Positions 23,498 through 35,309 of a stretch of 64,000 nucleotides of DNA are shown here, one piece after another; the stretch's first letter is position 1; each line of letters opens with the position of its first letter. The notes under the pieces are model-generated. The model ran no database searches, was not told the DNA's origin, and was given only the letters and a program-made list of their open reading frames with translations. The position numbers and the translations under genes were made by a program. The DNA lies in contig JALGQZ010000009.1 in assembly GCA_023105745.1 (NCBI GenBank), positions 32,788,409-32,852,408 on the forward strand. Reading direction: 5' to 3'. This stretch comes from Austropuccinia psidii. Its lineage: Eukaryota; Basidiomycota; Pucciniomycetes; Pucciniales; Sphaerophragmiaceae.

Positions 23498-24236
23498 TTA
23501 TATTAATTAACTCATAATAACTTTAATTCTATTCATTAATTATTTATAATTTAATTCATTCATTTCATTTAAATTATGATTCTTTAATGCTTATGAATTT
23601 TATGATTTATCTTCACTTCTCAATTTTCTCTCATTCATTCTTCATTCTTGACAATTGAAAGCTGGACCATTTTTATTGTTGTTTTCTCTTTTCAATATTA
23701 TTTTCAATCAAGAATTCTTTTTGAATTATAATTCAGGTCTTATTTTGATTTTTAACTGATTTTCAAATTTGTCATCAAGATTATTCAGAAAAATTCTTCA
23801 TATCAGGAGTAAATTTCATTTCTTCTTCAAGAATTTTGATTTGAGAAAGAATTAACATTATTTTTGATTTGATTGACTCATTTTACATAAAATTTATTCT
23901 GACTTCAAGAAATTTTATTGAACTGAAGATTATTGACTTTGCTGATTTTTTTCACATCAAGAATTTTGACATGAATTCATTTTTCATCAAGATTTTATTG
24001 ATTTATTGATTTTATGCAAGATTTTGATTTGATTAAATTTACATATTTATATTGACTTCAAGACTTCATTTGATAATTGATTGGTTGATGTACCTGAAGA
24101 TTTTCTTTGATTCATTGATTTTTCCTCAAGATTTGATTTTGATTTTGACTTCAAGCTTTATTTTTGAATTGCCTCAAGTTTCTAATCTTCAAATTTTGAT
24201 TTATTACCTGTTTCATTTTATATTATTCCTGAAATA
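23498..24236 (+). other. G1 leader between 5' LTR and gag
   Basis: A 739-bp untranslated leader, rich in T and in variations of TTGATTT and TTCAAGA. G3 has a leader of similar length (736 bp) and character. Immediately after the LTR both copies read TTATATTAATT followed by ACTCATAAT; there is no TGG-type primer-binding site, which is unusual. Confidence 0.7.
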
Positions 24237-25532
24237 ATGCCTATCCAACACTCAGCTCCTGTAAGAAAGACAAGATCTCAGGGAAGAGCTGAAGCTGTTC
24301 TTACTACAACTCTAAGAGCTCCTCTTGACGGAACCACAGTAGTTCCTCAACTGAGGGACCAATTAGACAGAGGACCTAATATGGAAGGAGCAGCACCATC
24401 CAGGAAGGAAGGAAGAGGGCCAAGAAGATCAAATTATTTTTCAGGAGTAGTTGGCAGTTTTCCAGGACTTTTAAGGACCAGTTTCAAGGGTCCTGGTAAA
24501 GATGGTGAAGAAGAGGAGGAGAATTCTGTGGAAGAGGAAGAGTCTGATGGTACTGAAGGTGTTCCTGCTCCTGTGGGGGCATCCCAAGGAGCTGGAGGAC
24601 CAGCTCTAGCCCAGTCTAATCAGCCTGTATCTCATCAGTCTGAACCATCCTTATTGGCCATTATGCAGCAGATGACTCAAATTATGGCCAATCTGCAAGC
24701 AGCTTCATCTTCTAAAGCATTAAGAATCCATCTATGAAGGAACCAGAATGCTTTGATGGGACTAAGCCCTTCAAAGTTGGAAGCTTTATCCAGTGTTGTC
24801 AATTAATCTCTCATAATGATCCGGAAAGTTTCTCTCAAGACAGAAAGAAGGTTCTTTATGCCACTTCATTTCTTATTAGCATGGCTGCAAAATGGATTGA
24901 GCCTTATCTTTCCAATCTCACCAATCAAGACCCAAGCTCCCTTCTCAATTCTTTGCAATTATTTGAATCTCAACTCTTTACTTTGTTTGGGGACCCAAAT
25001 GAAGTTAGGAAAGCTGAAGCAGAGTTGGATAGTTTTGGAATGAAAGAAGGTGGAAATGTTTCTTTATACATTTCCGATTTCAGAAGTTTGGTTTCAAGAA
25101 TTGGAGATTGGGGTGAAAGGGCTCTCATCCATCATTTCAGGAAGGGATTGCCATCCAGGATTTTGGATCAGTTGGACTCCCATCCTTCAAGAATTGACTC
25201 TCTTCTAGACTTAATGGGTATTACCCTGGAGCTTGATACCAGGTACCACGAGAGGCAAAAGGAGAAGAGTCATCATCAAGAGAAGAATTTTGAAGCTTTA
25301 AATTTCTTCAAATTCAAATCAAAAGAAGAAGAATTTTCAGAAGAGGGAAAAGCCCCATTCTTCTTTGTTGAATAAAGATTTCAAGCTTATTAATTATAAA
25401 AAAGAAAAAAGAATCAAGGAGGGTTTATATACCTATTGTGGTGGGAAGCATAGTCTTGAGTCCTGTTTCAAAAGGCCTCAAAACAAGCTTACCCAACCAG
25501 AAGGCAAATTTCCCAGCCAGGGAAAAGCCTGA
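24237..25532 (+). pseudogene. G1 gag, frameshifted
   Basis: The start ATG is followed by MPIQHSAPVRKTRSQ, the gag start typical of this lineage, then a disordered acidic stretch (EEEEENSVEEEES). A frameshift near 24730 ends the first 166-residue frame. The capsid-like domain continues from MKEPECFDGTKPFK through WIEPYLSNLTNQDPSS and DTRYHERQKEKSHH until a stop at 25373-25375. Beyond it a degraded zinc knuckle reads YTYCGGKHSLESC, its first cysteine changed to tyrosine. The ancestral gag stop TGA lies at 25530-25532, shared with G3. Gag would form the virus-like particle; this copy cannot. Confidence 0.88.
25520..25532 (+). promoter_or_regulatory. Putative -1 ribosomal frameshift site, gag-pol junction of G1
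   Basis: The heptamer GGGAAAA is in the correct phase (CAG GGA AAA GCC TGA) three bases before the gag stop, and the pol frame is the -1 frame. The same arrangement occurs in G3. GGGAAAA fits the X XXY YYZ slippery rule. A downstream stimulatory structure was not assessed. Confidence 0.6.
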
Positions 25533-27078
25533 GTGAAAATCATGTTGTGTTCAATGGTATTCACTGTTTTCCATCCAGAGCACAATGGTTATTCTGAATA
25601 CTGGTGTCAAGAGTTCTCTTAAATGATTTGTTTTTTCTTCCCTTTCTGATTTGTTTTACAGTATTCTCATTGATTATGGTGCTACCAGCTCATTTATTGC
25701 AACAAAGCTTGCTCCCAATTATTCTTTGACCATGTCAGAACTCCCAGAAAAGATTCCTTCTATCATTTTGGACTCTTTTGAGTCCCCTTCCTTATTTGTG
25801 ACTCACCATACCAGATATATGGTTGATCTCCCTTCCTTTCCAAACTTTTAATGGGACTTTTTAGTCATTGATACTTCCAAGGGAGAAAACCTCATATTGG
25901 TCTTTGACTTTCTTAATCATTTTAAACCATCTATTGATTAGAGGCAAGGACTTATCACCTTTAATGCTGATCATAAGGACTATTATGATCCTTAAAATTC
26001 TTTCAGTAATGATTTTTCTTCTGTAAAATTATGTGCAGCTCTGGTTGGTGATTCTACAACACCATCATTCCCATCTTCTGTCCCTATTCCTTCCCTTAAT
26101 TCCCATACATCATTACTGGCCCCTAGAGATAAATTCTTCAAAGAGATTCAAGATTCTGGAGAAGATAATTCTGTATCTTCACTTCATCCCTTCTTTGGGA
26201 ATATGGACCCTCCTCCCTCATCTTATCATGACTCCCTGAAGGAGTTGTGGGATGAAGAGGAAGAGCCAGAAGAAGTAGAAACTGTGATTAAGGTTGTTCC
26301 TTCTTCTTATCACCAGTACTTGGCTGTATTCTCCAAGGTGAAAGCAGAGAAACTTCCTCCTCATCATGCCTGTGATCAGCATATTGAGCTGGAGGGGTCT
26401 CTACCTCCAGTTGGAGTGATCTGCTCTTTATCAAACCAGAAGTCAGATACACTCAGGGCCTACATTTCAGAGAATGTAGAGAAAGGTTTAATCCGGAAAA
26501 GCTTCTCTTCAACAAGAGCACCTATCCTCTTTGTCGAAAAGAAGTATAGTGGCCTCCGTTTGTGTGTTTATTACCACAAACTCAATGCTGTGACTAGGAG
26601 GAACAAGTATCCTTTTACTCCTATGAATCAGCTTCTCACTTTGTTTAATGGTTCTTCTATCTTCTCCAAGATTGATTTGTGTGGTTCATATAAACTGTTC
26701 AGAATCAAGGAGGGTGATGAACATTTGATAGATTTTAGAACTAAATATGGCAGTTATGAGTACTTGGTTATGCCATTTGGGTTCACCAATGCTCCTGCCT
26801 CTTTTCAAAATCTTGTCAATGATATTTTCTATGATCTTCTTGATTTTTATGTTGTGGTTTATTTGGATGAAATTATGGTCTTTTTCAAATATGAGGAAGA
26901 ACATGTCACTCATGTGTCTACTGTTCTTTCCAGACTCAGAGCCAATAACCTCTTTGCTAAGGCCTCCAAGTTTCTGTCTCATGTTTCTAGTTTAGAGTAC
27001 TTAGGTTATATTTTTTCTTTTGAAGGACTAAAGATGAACCAAGCAAAAGTCCAGAAAATTCTCAACTGTCCACCTTGA
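25533..27078 (+). pseudogene. G1 pol, protease and reverse transcriptase, broken
   Basis: The protease region at 25651-25851 has LIDYGATSSFIATKL, with tyrosine in the usual DSG triplet. The reverse transcriptase (26203-27078) shows the motif A aspartate in FSKIDLCGSYK, FRTKYGSYEYLVMPFGFTNAPASFQN, and YLDEIMVF where the catalytic YLDD is expected. LRLCVYYHKLNAV replaces the usual VDYRKLNAV. The frame closes with a stop inside the thumb region, and further frameshifts separate protease from RT. It is a clear relative of the better-preserved G3 pol. Confidence 0.9.
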
Positions 27079-29240
27079 AGAAACCTCAAGGCTCTTCAAT
27101 CATTCCTTGGCTCTGCCAATTTTTACTTCTGTTTCATCAAGAATTATTCAAAGAAGATAAGTTCACTCACCAATTTCCTCAAGAAATATTCCTGTTTTCC
27201 CCTCAATGAGGAAGCTCTTAGCCATTTTCACCACCTAAAAGAGGCCTTAACCACAGCTCCAATCCTCTCTCACTTCATTCCTTCCCTACCCACCATTGTA
27301 GAGACTGATGCATCTGATTCTTCCTTGGGTGCTTTACTGAGTTAAATTTCTGACTCAGGAAAACATCCCATTGTGTTTGATAGCCACAAGCGTATTCCAG
27401 AAGCGCTCAAATATGAGACTCATGACAAGGAGCTCCTTGGAATAGTCTGGGCTCTCAAGTTCTGGAGGGCTTTCCTTCTTTCACTTTCTTCCCCTTTTGA
27501 AGTTCTCACCAATCAATCTTACTTGTAATACTTCATGTCCTCAAAAGTTCTTACTCACCCTCAAGCCCACTGGGCTAAATTACTTTCTGAATTTCCTTTC
27601 TCTATCACTTACTTCCTTGGCTGCCTAGCTAATCTTCTTGATGCCTTATCATGTTGGGAAAACATTTATCTGGAGAGGGGGGAGGATTGAATCTGCAATA
27701 ATCCAATTAATTTTCAAAAAATCATTAAGAAAGATGAAGTTCAGCCCTCAAGATTTTTTGCAGTCAAGGTGGATTGTTTTTCAAACTTGATTGAATCAAT
27801 TCAGAAGAAATTATGACAAGACTCTCAGTACAGAGGTATACTTCAATAATTGGGAAAAGGTAAATATGTCCAAGATTATTCTCTTGAGCCCTCTTCCCAA
27901 CTGCTTTTATTCAAAGATTGGGTGGTGGTCCCAAATGACCCCACAGTTCAACTCAGCATTCTTCAAAAGTATCATGATTCTCCTCTAGCTGGACACCCTG
28001 GCCAAGAGAAGACTCTCAAACTTGTCAAGCGGGATTTCAACTGGTATAGAATGACTCAATTCATCAATTATTATGTCTCATCCTTTTAACAGTGCTCAAG
28101 AAACAATAGTATCCACCATAAGAAGTTTGGACTCGTAAAACCTCTTCCAATTCCAAATGGTCCTTGGATTTTTCTGTCAATGGATTTCATCACTCAATTG
28201 CCACTGTCCAATTCTTTTGACTCAATTATTTTTATAGTGGACAGATTCTCAAAAATGGCTGTTTTTATTCCAACAATGTATTCAATAGCTTCACTGGATT
28301 TTGACCATTAATTCATAAAGAATATCTTTTCAAAGAATGAACTTCCTTCAATAATTGTAAGCCATAGATGTTCCCTTTTTGTTTCTTCTTTTTGGACCAA
28401 TCTTTTTCAGAAGCTCAAGATTTCAAGAGATCTGTCAACTGCTTACCATCCAGAAAATGATGGAAAGACATAGAGGGTAAATCAGATACTAGAACAGTAC
28501 ATTTGGATGTATGTCAGTTATCATCAAGATGATTGGCGCACCTGGATCCCTCTGGCTGAATTTTCCTACAATAACTCTGACCACTCTTCAACAAAACAAT
28601 CAATTTTTTTCACCATTTATGGAAGAAGTCCTCAATTTTACTCAGTTCACCTCACTCAAGAAACTTCTTCTGGAAAGTTATCTTTAAAAATACAATAAGT
28701 ACAGAAAATTGTCAAGAGAGAAGTAGAATTTGTCATAAACAGGTTTAAGAGCTATGCAGATAAAAGTAGAGAAAGTTAACCCATTTTAAATTCTGGTTAC
28801 ATGGTATGGCTTTCATCCAAGAACATCAAATCAGCAAGAACCACAAAACAAATGTCAGAAAGATGGTTGGTTCCTTTTCAACTCATGAAGAAGGTCAATA
28901 CTCATTCCTACCAGCATAAGCTCCCATCTCAATAGAAGTGCATCCACCCAGTCTTCCATATTTCCCACCTTGAACCAGTCAAGACATCAAGTATCCCAGA
29001 TCAGCATCAAGAGCCTCCTCCTCCAATTATCATTGAAGAATAAGAGGAATGGGAAGTCTCTGAAATACTGGAATCCAAGCTCAAAAGAGGAAAATTATGA
29101 TATATTGTGGAATGGAAACATTTCAGTCAAGACCCAGAAAGATCCATTTTCAAACAATCTGAAAACCTCAATAACTTCCCTGAACTTGTCAAATATTTCC
29201 ATGAATTGTATCCTGACAAGCTAGGCCAATATTCTTCAAG
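27079..29240 (+). pseudogene. G1 pol, RNase H, integrase and chromodomain, broken
   Basis: RNase H appears as TIVETDASDSSLGALLS, then HDKELLGIVWALKFWRAF, with TAA codons where the family has CAA (LLS-stop-IS and SYL-stop-YFM). The integrase zinc region reads HDSPLAGHPGQEKTLKLVKRD, with the first cysteine lost. The core keeps [17 protein letters not shown], but the second catalytic aspartate has become histidine (VSHRCS for VSDRGS) and the glutamate codon region has a stop (DGKT-stop-RVNQ). The post-core part (28507-29000) leads to a chromodomain with VEWKHFSQDPERSIF near 29100. Every enzyme in it is inactivated. Confidence 0.9.
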
Positions 29241-30033
29241 ATCTTTATATTTTTATGATACTTTTTGTGAAGATAAATTACCAAAAAAAAAATCCCACTC
29301 CTGGTATTCACCTTTAGAGGTATTCTACCCTTCTTCTTGTAAGCATCACCTTGGCTACTCTGTGAGCACTTGTCAATTTTGTGGACACAGATCTCTGGCC
29401 AAGCTTTCAACATTGATTCCAACACACATGGCCATTTTCACTTGGGAAAATGGACCATTCAATATCCTTTTCACTTTCCAAGCTCTTCCCATTTCAAGTT
29501 CATTCCTTCAGCAAATAGTTTTTATTTTTATGGCACTGGTGGGAGTGGTAACTACCAAAAGTAAGTTCCTCTCCTGGTGTTCACTTTCCTGAGGGGTCTA
29601 AAATCTTTAAAAACATCACCTTGGCAACTATGTGAGCACCTGGAATTAAATATTGTTTTCAAGATCCTTGGCCAATTCAAATCAGCTGTCAACTTCTGTG
29701 ATGAAGATTGGGATCCCCCTCAAGATTCTATTTTCTCTTTATTTTCTTTTCTTACTTTTCTTCAATGTTTCTTTTATATTTCTTTCTTTATACTTTTTCA
29801 AAATTTTCTTTCTTATAATATTAATGCCAAATCTTGATATAAATTCTAATTCTTCAAAATTTCCAAAGTCAAATGTCAAAAAAAGACCAAATCATTCTCA
29901 TATCATATGCCAACCTCTTACCAGTCATAAAAATTCTTTTCAAGATTCAATACCTCTGGATCCCCCATGTCCAATCCTTCTCAACAGCCTGAATAGGCTT
30001 TTACCTTGGATTGGTTCTCAGGAGCTCACCATT
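29241..30033 (+). other. 3' untranslated region of G1
   Basis: It contains two related modules about 280 bp apart, each with a version of TTACCAAAA followed by TCCTGGTATTCACCTTTAG or TCCTGGTGTTCACTTTCCT. The second keeps AAAAGTAAGT (donor-like GTAAGT at 29561-29566). Open frames here are unlikely to be genes because they are not conserved in frame with G3. Confidence 0.5.
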
Positions 30034-30048
30034 CAAGGTGGGGGGTAC
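30034..30048 (+). other. Polypurine tract of G1
   Basis: CAAGGTGGGGGGTAC lies directly before the 3' LTR. G3 has AAGGTGGGGGTAC in the same position. It is the expected primer for plus-strand DNA synthesis. Confidence 0.8.
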
Positions 30049-31657
30049 TGTAACAACCATGTGTAATCACCCCCAATGGGTGTTTAAGGCAAATCTATCC
30101 TGACCCCAATCTCTGGCCAACTGGCCATGTCATCAGTTTTATGAACAATTGGACCGTTTTGTGTTTTATGACCTTTGGGCCATATCCACTTCTTCTGGCC
30201 ACTCATGCCCCCAAACCTCATTTATGGCTTCAGGAAATATCCTGCAATCATTTGCCTTTCTGGCCAATTCTCCACCTCACCAACCCCCAGGCCAATACCC
30301 CTGTTTTGGGACTGGGGGGTCCATTTTGTCTTCCAGGGGCCTCTGGCCCCTCCAGCCATCACCAGGGCCTTTGGACCACCCCTTTTGATTAGAGGGTCTA
30401 TGGCCTAAATTGCCAAGGCCCCCTATGGCCTCTACAACCCACAGTCCATAAGCCATGTACTGCAGGAAGTGGTCTGTGAGACCTTTAGGCCCCTTTTGGC
30501 CTAAATCAAATGAGGCCAAAAGGGGCCAAGTGGGCCCACCTGAGCCCAATTTTGGCCCCAAATCTCAACAATCCCAAAATGGCCAAAAGGACCCCAGGAC
30601 CCAAATTGGCCACTTTCAACCACCAGAGGCCACCAGCTCAGTTCCAGAAAGGCTTTCCCTCAGCTCAGGGGAAGACTTCTCCTTCATTCATGAACCCCAT
30701 ACCAAAGGATCCAGGTGTGGTGCATATATGGTATAATATATTATTATACCACATTTTTGCTCAGCAATGAAATGGTGATGTTTTCAAGACCCAATTATGT
30801 CTTTTTAATTCAAGTCCCCAAATCCATCACCCATTTTGAAGGAAGACTTTTAAATCATCCAGTCTTGCAATCCCTGGTGGCTACCAGAAGACCATTTAAG
30901 GACCCCAACCACCTGGCCCTGCAGGAGTTGGGTTGTTATTTCATCTCAGGATTATTTAAGGGGCAATTTCAAGAGGTTATCAATCATTCAAATCAGTTTT
31001 CAAGGCATCAAGTACTTCAGTATTTCTTGGACAACTCAATTGGTCCATACAGGCTGTATTCAAACAACCTGTATGGCCTTGGCCCTTTGGGGCCAATTCA
31101 TATTCCACTGTAGGAATTCAGTCACACAGTTCAATTCTCAAGATGGCCAGATTTGTATTAACCCAAAGCAGTCAATACAGCTGGGTGATCAACCCTCCAG
31201 GATCAGTCTTCAACTTTTCACATATACTGGCCACCTTTTCTTCCTTGGGGAATTTTCCCCCAGTTAAATAATATATTGGATTGATTTTTATCCTTATTCT
31301 CTTTTTATTTATTAAAGTAAATACTGTTAATCTTAAGTTAGTCATTTTCACCTTTCTTCTTTGCCTGTCAGTGGATATTGGTGGTCATATCCTTTACTAA
31401 CTCCATTGTTCTTTCTGGAAGGTTGAAACAGTGAATTGAGGATTCACTTGGTTGGCTCTTTGGCTTTTGGATTTCTTTTATCATCTTTGGCCATTGTATT
31501 CCTTCTTCTTTTATATTTTGCATTTTTTTCCTTACTCTTATTCTTCTTTAAAGAAATATAATTTTTGTTATTTCTTTATCCTTTTGGAGCCCTCCAAGTG
31601 AGTTTTTGATTCCTGAGTGCAAGGCCACTCTTGCTTTCATCAAGAGCCCCTGTGAAA
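30049..31657 (+). repeat. 3' LTR of G1 (1609 bp)
   Basis: It starts TGTAACAACCATGTG (one change from TGTCACA) and ends CCCCTGTGAAA (one change from TGTGACA). It is colinear with the 5' LTR apart from A2 and small indels, including an extra block around 30210-30340 relative to the 5' copy. The clear divergence between the two LTRs indicates that the insertion is not recent. Confidence 0.9.
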
Positions 31658-31662
31658 GTCAT

Positions 31663-32224
31663 AGTATCATCAGGATAAGTCATAATCTATAATAGCATAT
31701 AATCACATCTTACTTGCATTTTGAAAATTTCTATTGCCATCAAAAATGCATTGTAATACCATGGATTGCCATATGACTTGCACTGATAATTTAGTGGTGG
31801 AATGATAGGTATGTGTGTGCCATCAATGGGACAATGATGTTGGTGAGTCCTGATGATTTCCCATTCCTCCTTATTATCCATATTTGGAAGACTTATGAAC
31901 AAAAAGTTGGCTTATTTTTTTTAAATTTAAAAGAACATTGAACTCACATAATGGTCATATCATGCCATACTACCAAAATGGCTTGACCAATAATTACTTG
32001 TGATACCTGGTAGGATGTGAACTTCCAATATTAAAAAGATGGCCTATTTTTTTGTAAGAGCTCCCATGACCAATTTGATAAAGGGTGACATCTAATTTTT
32101 CTTTTACCATTAGCCCCCTAATATTGTGATGGTGACCATTACTAACATGATGTCTTAGGCTTGCAGCTAATGAAACAAAATTGACACCCCATTCAAAAAA
32201 GGCCAACAAAATCTCCTTTATCAT
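31663..32224 (-). pseudogene. Harb1 transposase, N-terminal part, broken
   Basis: Minus-strand frames give LYQIGHGSSYKKIGHLFNIG (32224-31994), the helix-turn-helix-like region of HARBI1 transposases, and then IDGTHIPIIPP (31902-31687), which contains the first catalytic aspartate of the DDE_Tnp_4 nuclease. Harb2 has the same segments (LYRLGHGSSYETVGHIFNVG and INGTHIPIIPP). This copy keeps the aspartate that Harb2 has lost, but is truncated by G1 and broken by stops. The transposase would cut at the terminal inverted repeats with TTA target choice. Confidence 0.8.
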
Positions 32225-32541
32225 TTTAAGGGTTCAATCAGGCTTCTTGTTGTATTTCATGACATTGTCTATGCCCAAATTGCTGATATCATGCTAAATT
32301 GAATGCTAATTCCATCACCATTACTATGCTGGTCATTCTATAAATGATGATGGTTTCATTGATTTTGACAAAATTTAAAATTCAAATTAATAAAATTTTT
32401 AATGATAAAACTATTTCAACAATCAAAAAAAGGGATAGATGTTCAAGATTTAACTTTATGAAAAACAAATTTTAAGTTTTGAAATAATTTTTGGTTTATT
32501 TTGAAAAAAAAAAAAAATAAAAAAAAAATTTTCAATACGGT

Positions 32542-32566
32542 TCAAAACCCGATTATAAACCGGGCC
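32542..32566 (-). repeat. Right terminal inverted repeat of Harb1
   Basis: On the minus strand it begins GGCCCGGTTTATAATCGGG, 24 of 25 positions identical to the left end of Harb2. It is followed on the plus strand by TTA (32567-32569), the PIF/Harbinger target duplication. This marks the transposon edge, 102 bp before the ATG13 start codon. Confidence 0.85.
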
Positions 32567-32671
32567 TTAAATTCAGAATTTTATTATAATAAACAAAAAA
32601 TAAAAATAAAAATTCAAAAAAAAATCAAATCAAATCAAAATTTTAATTTATTAAATTAAAAATTTTCAAAA

Positions 32672-35309
32672 ATGTTCAAAAATCAAAACTTCAATTTAAA
32701 TCAGCAACAATCAAATCAGCAGCAACAAAATCAGCAACAAAATCAGCAACAAAATCAGCAACAATCAACTTCAAATTCAACGAAAAATCAAAATAAAAAT
32801 CAAAATAAAAATGAAAATCTTCAAAATCAAAATCAAAATCTTCAAAATAAAAATGAAAATCTTCAAAATCTTCAAAATCTTCAAAATCAAAATCTTCAAA
32901 ATCATCATCTTAAATCAAAATTTCAACTTAATTTTAAAAATCTTTCAAAATTAGATCAAGTCATCCACAAATTTTACTCCAAATCAATTCAGTTAATTAT
33001 CAATTCTAGAATGAAAAACTTTTCAAATTTAAATCAAATCAATTCATCATCAATTCATCAAATTAAAAAAGATAAATGGGTACGTTTATTTGATCTTAAA
33101 AATCAATCAATCAATCAATATAACTAATCAATTCATTCTTCTTTCTCAAGTTTAATTTAGAATTAAACGATTTAGATTATTTTAAAAATGAATTAAAAAC
33201 TTGGAAATCGGTCTCTTCAATCTTATTCAATCCTACATCTTTATCTTCATCTAATTCAATCTCCTCTTCGTCTACATCCTCCAATTCATCCTCATTTAAT
33301 TCAAATCCTTTCATTCAACTCTCCTCAAATTTTCATTTAATTCCCGTCATGGTATTCGAAACTATATTAGATATTCAAGACCTTCCTCCTAACTCTTTAA
33401 TCACTTTAATCGATAATCTAGGCAATCAAATCCCTGTAGATCATCATCTCAATCAATCATCATCTTCTCCTTCAAATTATCATAAAAATATCGTATTAGA
33501 AAGGTGGTCAATCTCTTTAAATCCTCCTATCCCTTTTCCTCCTAATCTAGAATTACCTACCCTTTATCGTCATTCTATCATTCATTTTAGAACTTTTTAT
33601 ACTATCTTAAGATCTTTACCAACTTGGAAATTATTTCAAAATTTAATCAATCATCAAGATAATTCAATCAAAATTGGTTGTAGATTAAGTACTACAACCT
33701 TATCAAATCATTCTTCAAATCAAATCTTCAATCTTTCAAATTCAAAACATCTCGAAATTAATTTAAATCAACCTTTATCAAATCATCCTAAATTTCTTTC
33801 AATCAATCCTATCAATCATTTCTCATTTCCAATCATTCAAACTCCTTGTGGTCACATTCAAACTCATCTAATCTATCGTAATCTAATCAAATTCAAAATC
33901 ACAAATCTTGAATCATTATTATCCTCAAAAATTTTAAATCAAGAAAAACTTGAAAAACTTTCAAACCTCAACTCATCATCTTCAAATCTTCAAATTCATC
34001 AATCTTTAAATTCTAATCCTAAATCTAATTCATTCAAATCGATTCCTTATTCTCTTCCAACTCATTCATTCACAAAAAACTTTAATTCTTTAAATCATCC
34101 TCCTCATTCTATACCAAACTCTTCTAGCTCTTTAACTGCTGCAATCAAAGCTGCTGCTGAATCTTCACCATTCTCAATACCTTTATCAAATCATCATCAT
34201 AATAATAAAATCATTAATGTAAGCTTATTAACATCAATTCATTTACCTTTCTTCTTAATAATTCAACTCATTTACTTATTTTTAATTCAACTCATTTACT
34301 TCTTTTCAATTTATTGTTTTAGAGCTCAACATTAACTGCTAAATTAGTTTCTCAAAGGCAATCATTACCACCCGTCTTATCTAATGCTTTACCTACTCCT
34401 TCATCATTAAATCGTACAAACTCTTCTATTATTACTCCTTTAAATTCAAATCTAATCTCACCTACTGCCCCTTCAACTTCATTATTATCATCTAGTCCAG
34501 TCTCTCTTCCATCTTCATCTATTCTTATCTCATTTGAAAATTCTCAACCTTTAAATCAACCTACTAATTTTATCATCCCTAGTACTTCTCCTATTAGCAC
34601 TTTGTCGTCTTCACCTACTCATCAAAGTTTGACTTCTAATCATTCTTCAATCAATCGTCAAACTTTATCTGGTCCTCCAATGGCTAGGCGTTATTCTTCA
34701 TCACGCCATTCACGTAGCTTTGGTCAAAATTCATCAGGCGCTACAAGCTTACAAACTCCAGATTCAGGTTCATTAGGAAGAAGAGCTTTATTAAATTCAT
34801 CAAGTTTTGATGATCATGGAAAAAAGTCTTTAGAAGAAGATCGAATTCAAATTAATAACTTTTTAGCCATGATTGATTCACAAATTAATCCACAAATTCA
34901 AAAGAATAATGTAGATAATAAATCTAAAAATCAAAACGAAATTCATAGTCAAATTAATCAAAAAGGCAAACAAAAGTTAATTGAAAATCAAATTGAGCAA
35001 ATTAATCCAAATTTAATCAACAAAGATCATGATCAAGCTGAAAAGTTAGGTAAAATGATGAAAGAAAAATTAGATTTAACTATTAAAAGATTAGCTGGAA
35101 GTGTAATTGAACAAGGTCAATCAATTCCAAAATTAATGATCAAAAATATTAATGATCATCATCAGATTAAATTGAAAGTTGAAGTAACTAATCAGAATCA
35201 TAATACAAAAACATCAAGTATTAGTAATAGTAATAATCATAATGGAATCTTACATAGGTTGAGAGAAGAGTCTGAATCATCAATTGAAAGAATCGATCTT
35301 GAATTTTAA
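32672..35309 (+). CDS. ATG13: ATG13, autophagy-initiation scaffold protein
   Basis: Atg13 is the regulatory scaffold of the Atg1 kinase complex, bridging Atg1 and Atg17 and integrating TOR signals at the phagophore assembly site. Three exons: 32672-33079, 33151-34218 and 34323-35309 (introns GTACGT...TCAAG, 71 bp, and GTAAGC...TTTAG, 104 bp; both phase 0), giving about 820 residues. After an Asn/Gln-rich leader, the HORMA domain shows KLDQVIHKFYSKSIQLI, the junction DKW/FNLEL, IVLERWSISLNP, ELPTLYRHSIIHFRTFYTIL, LPTWKLFQ and IGCRLST. The tail is Ser/Thr-rich and contains ARRYSSSRHSRSFG and INNFLAMIDS, resembling conserved basidiomycete ATG13 tail motifs. The first ATG in frame was chosen. No internal stop is seen, so the gene looks functional. 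A Harbinger end lies about 100 bp upstream and another about 750 bp downstream. Confidence 0.92.

Larger units (their letters stand above)
19934..31657 (+). mobile_element. G1: full-structure but dead Ty3/Gypsy chromovirus
   Basis: Plus-strand element with both LTRs, leader, gag, pol (protease, reverse transcriptase, RNase H, integrase, chromodomain) and polypurine tract. It is flanked by GTAAT (19929-19933) and GTCAT (31658-31662), a 5-bp duplication with one difference, inside the Harb1 transposase. Solo LTR A2 sits in its 5' LTR. Many stops, frameshifts and lost catalytic residues make it non-functional. Without A2 the element is about 9.7 kb. Confidence 0.93.
13921..32566. mobile_element. 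Harb1: old PIF/Harbinger transposon in fragments
   Basis: Pieces matching the complete element Harb2 occur at 14277-14573 (coiled-coil ORF), 19085-19933 (transposase C-terminal part) and 31663-32566 (transposase N-terminal part and right terminal inverted repeat). The gaps are later insertions: A4 (duplication TTAAT) and G1 (GTAAT/GTCAT). Taking these out leaves the same order and strands as in Harb2: coiled coil on plus, transposase on minus, inverted repeat at the right. The left inverted repeat was not found; 13921 is only the first base after LTR A3, not a proven end. Confidence 0.75.

Noticed and set aside
26686..26995. Open frames of 82-98 codons overlapping the G1 reverse transcriptase
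   Set aside because: Shadow frames of the RT coding region; the genuine RT motifs lie in another frame.
30141..30770. Several overlapping open frames in the G1 3' LTR
   Set aside because: LTR sequence; the GGCC-rich composition lowers stop frequency, and the frames are not conserved with the other G LTRs.
32697..32765. CAGCAACAAAAT tandem array as a CRISPR-like or satellite repeat
   Set aside because: It is the in-frame Gln/Asn codon run at the start of ATG13; units are short and have no spacers.
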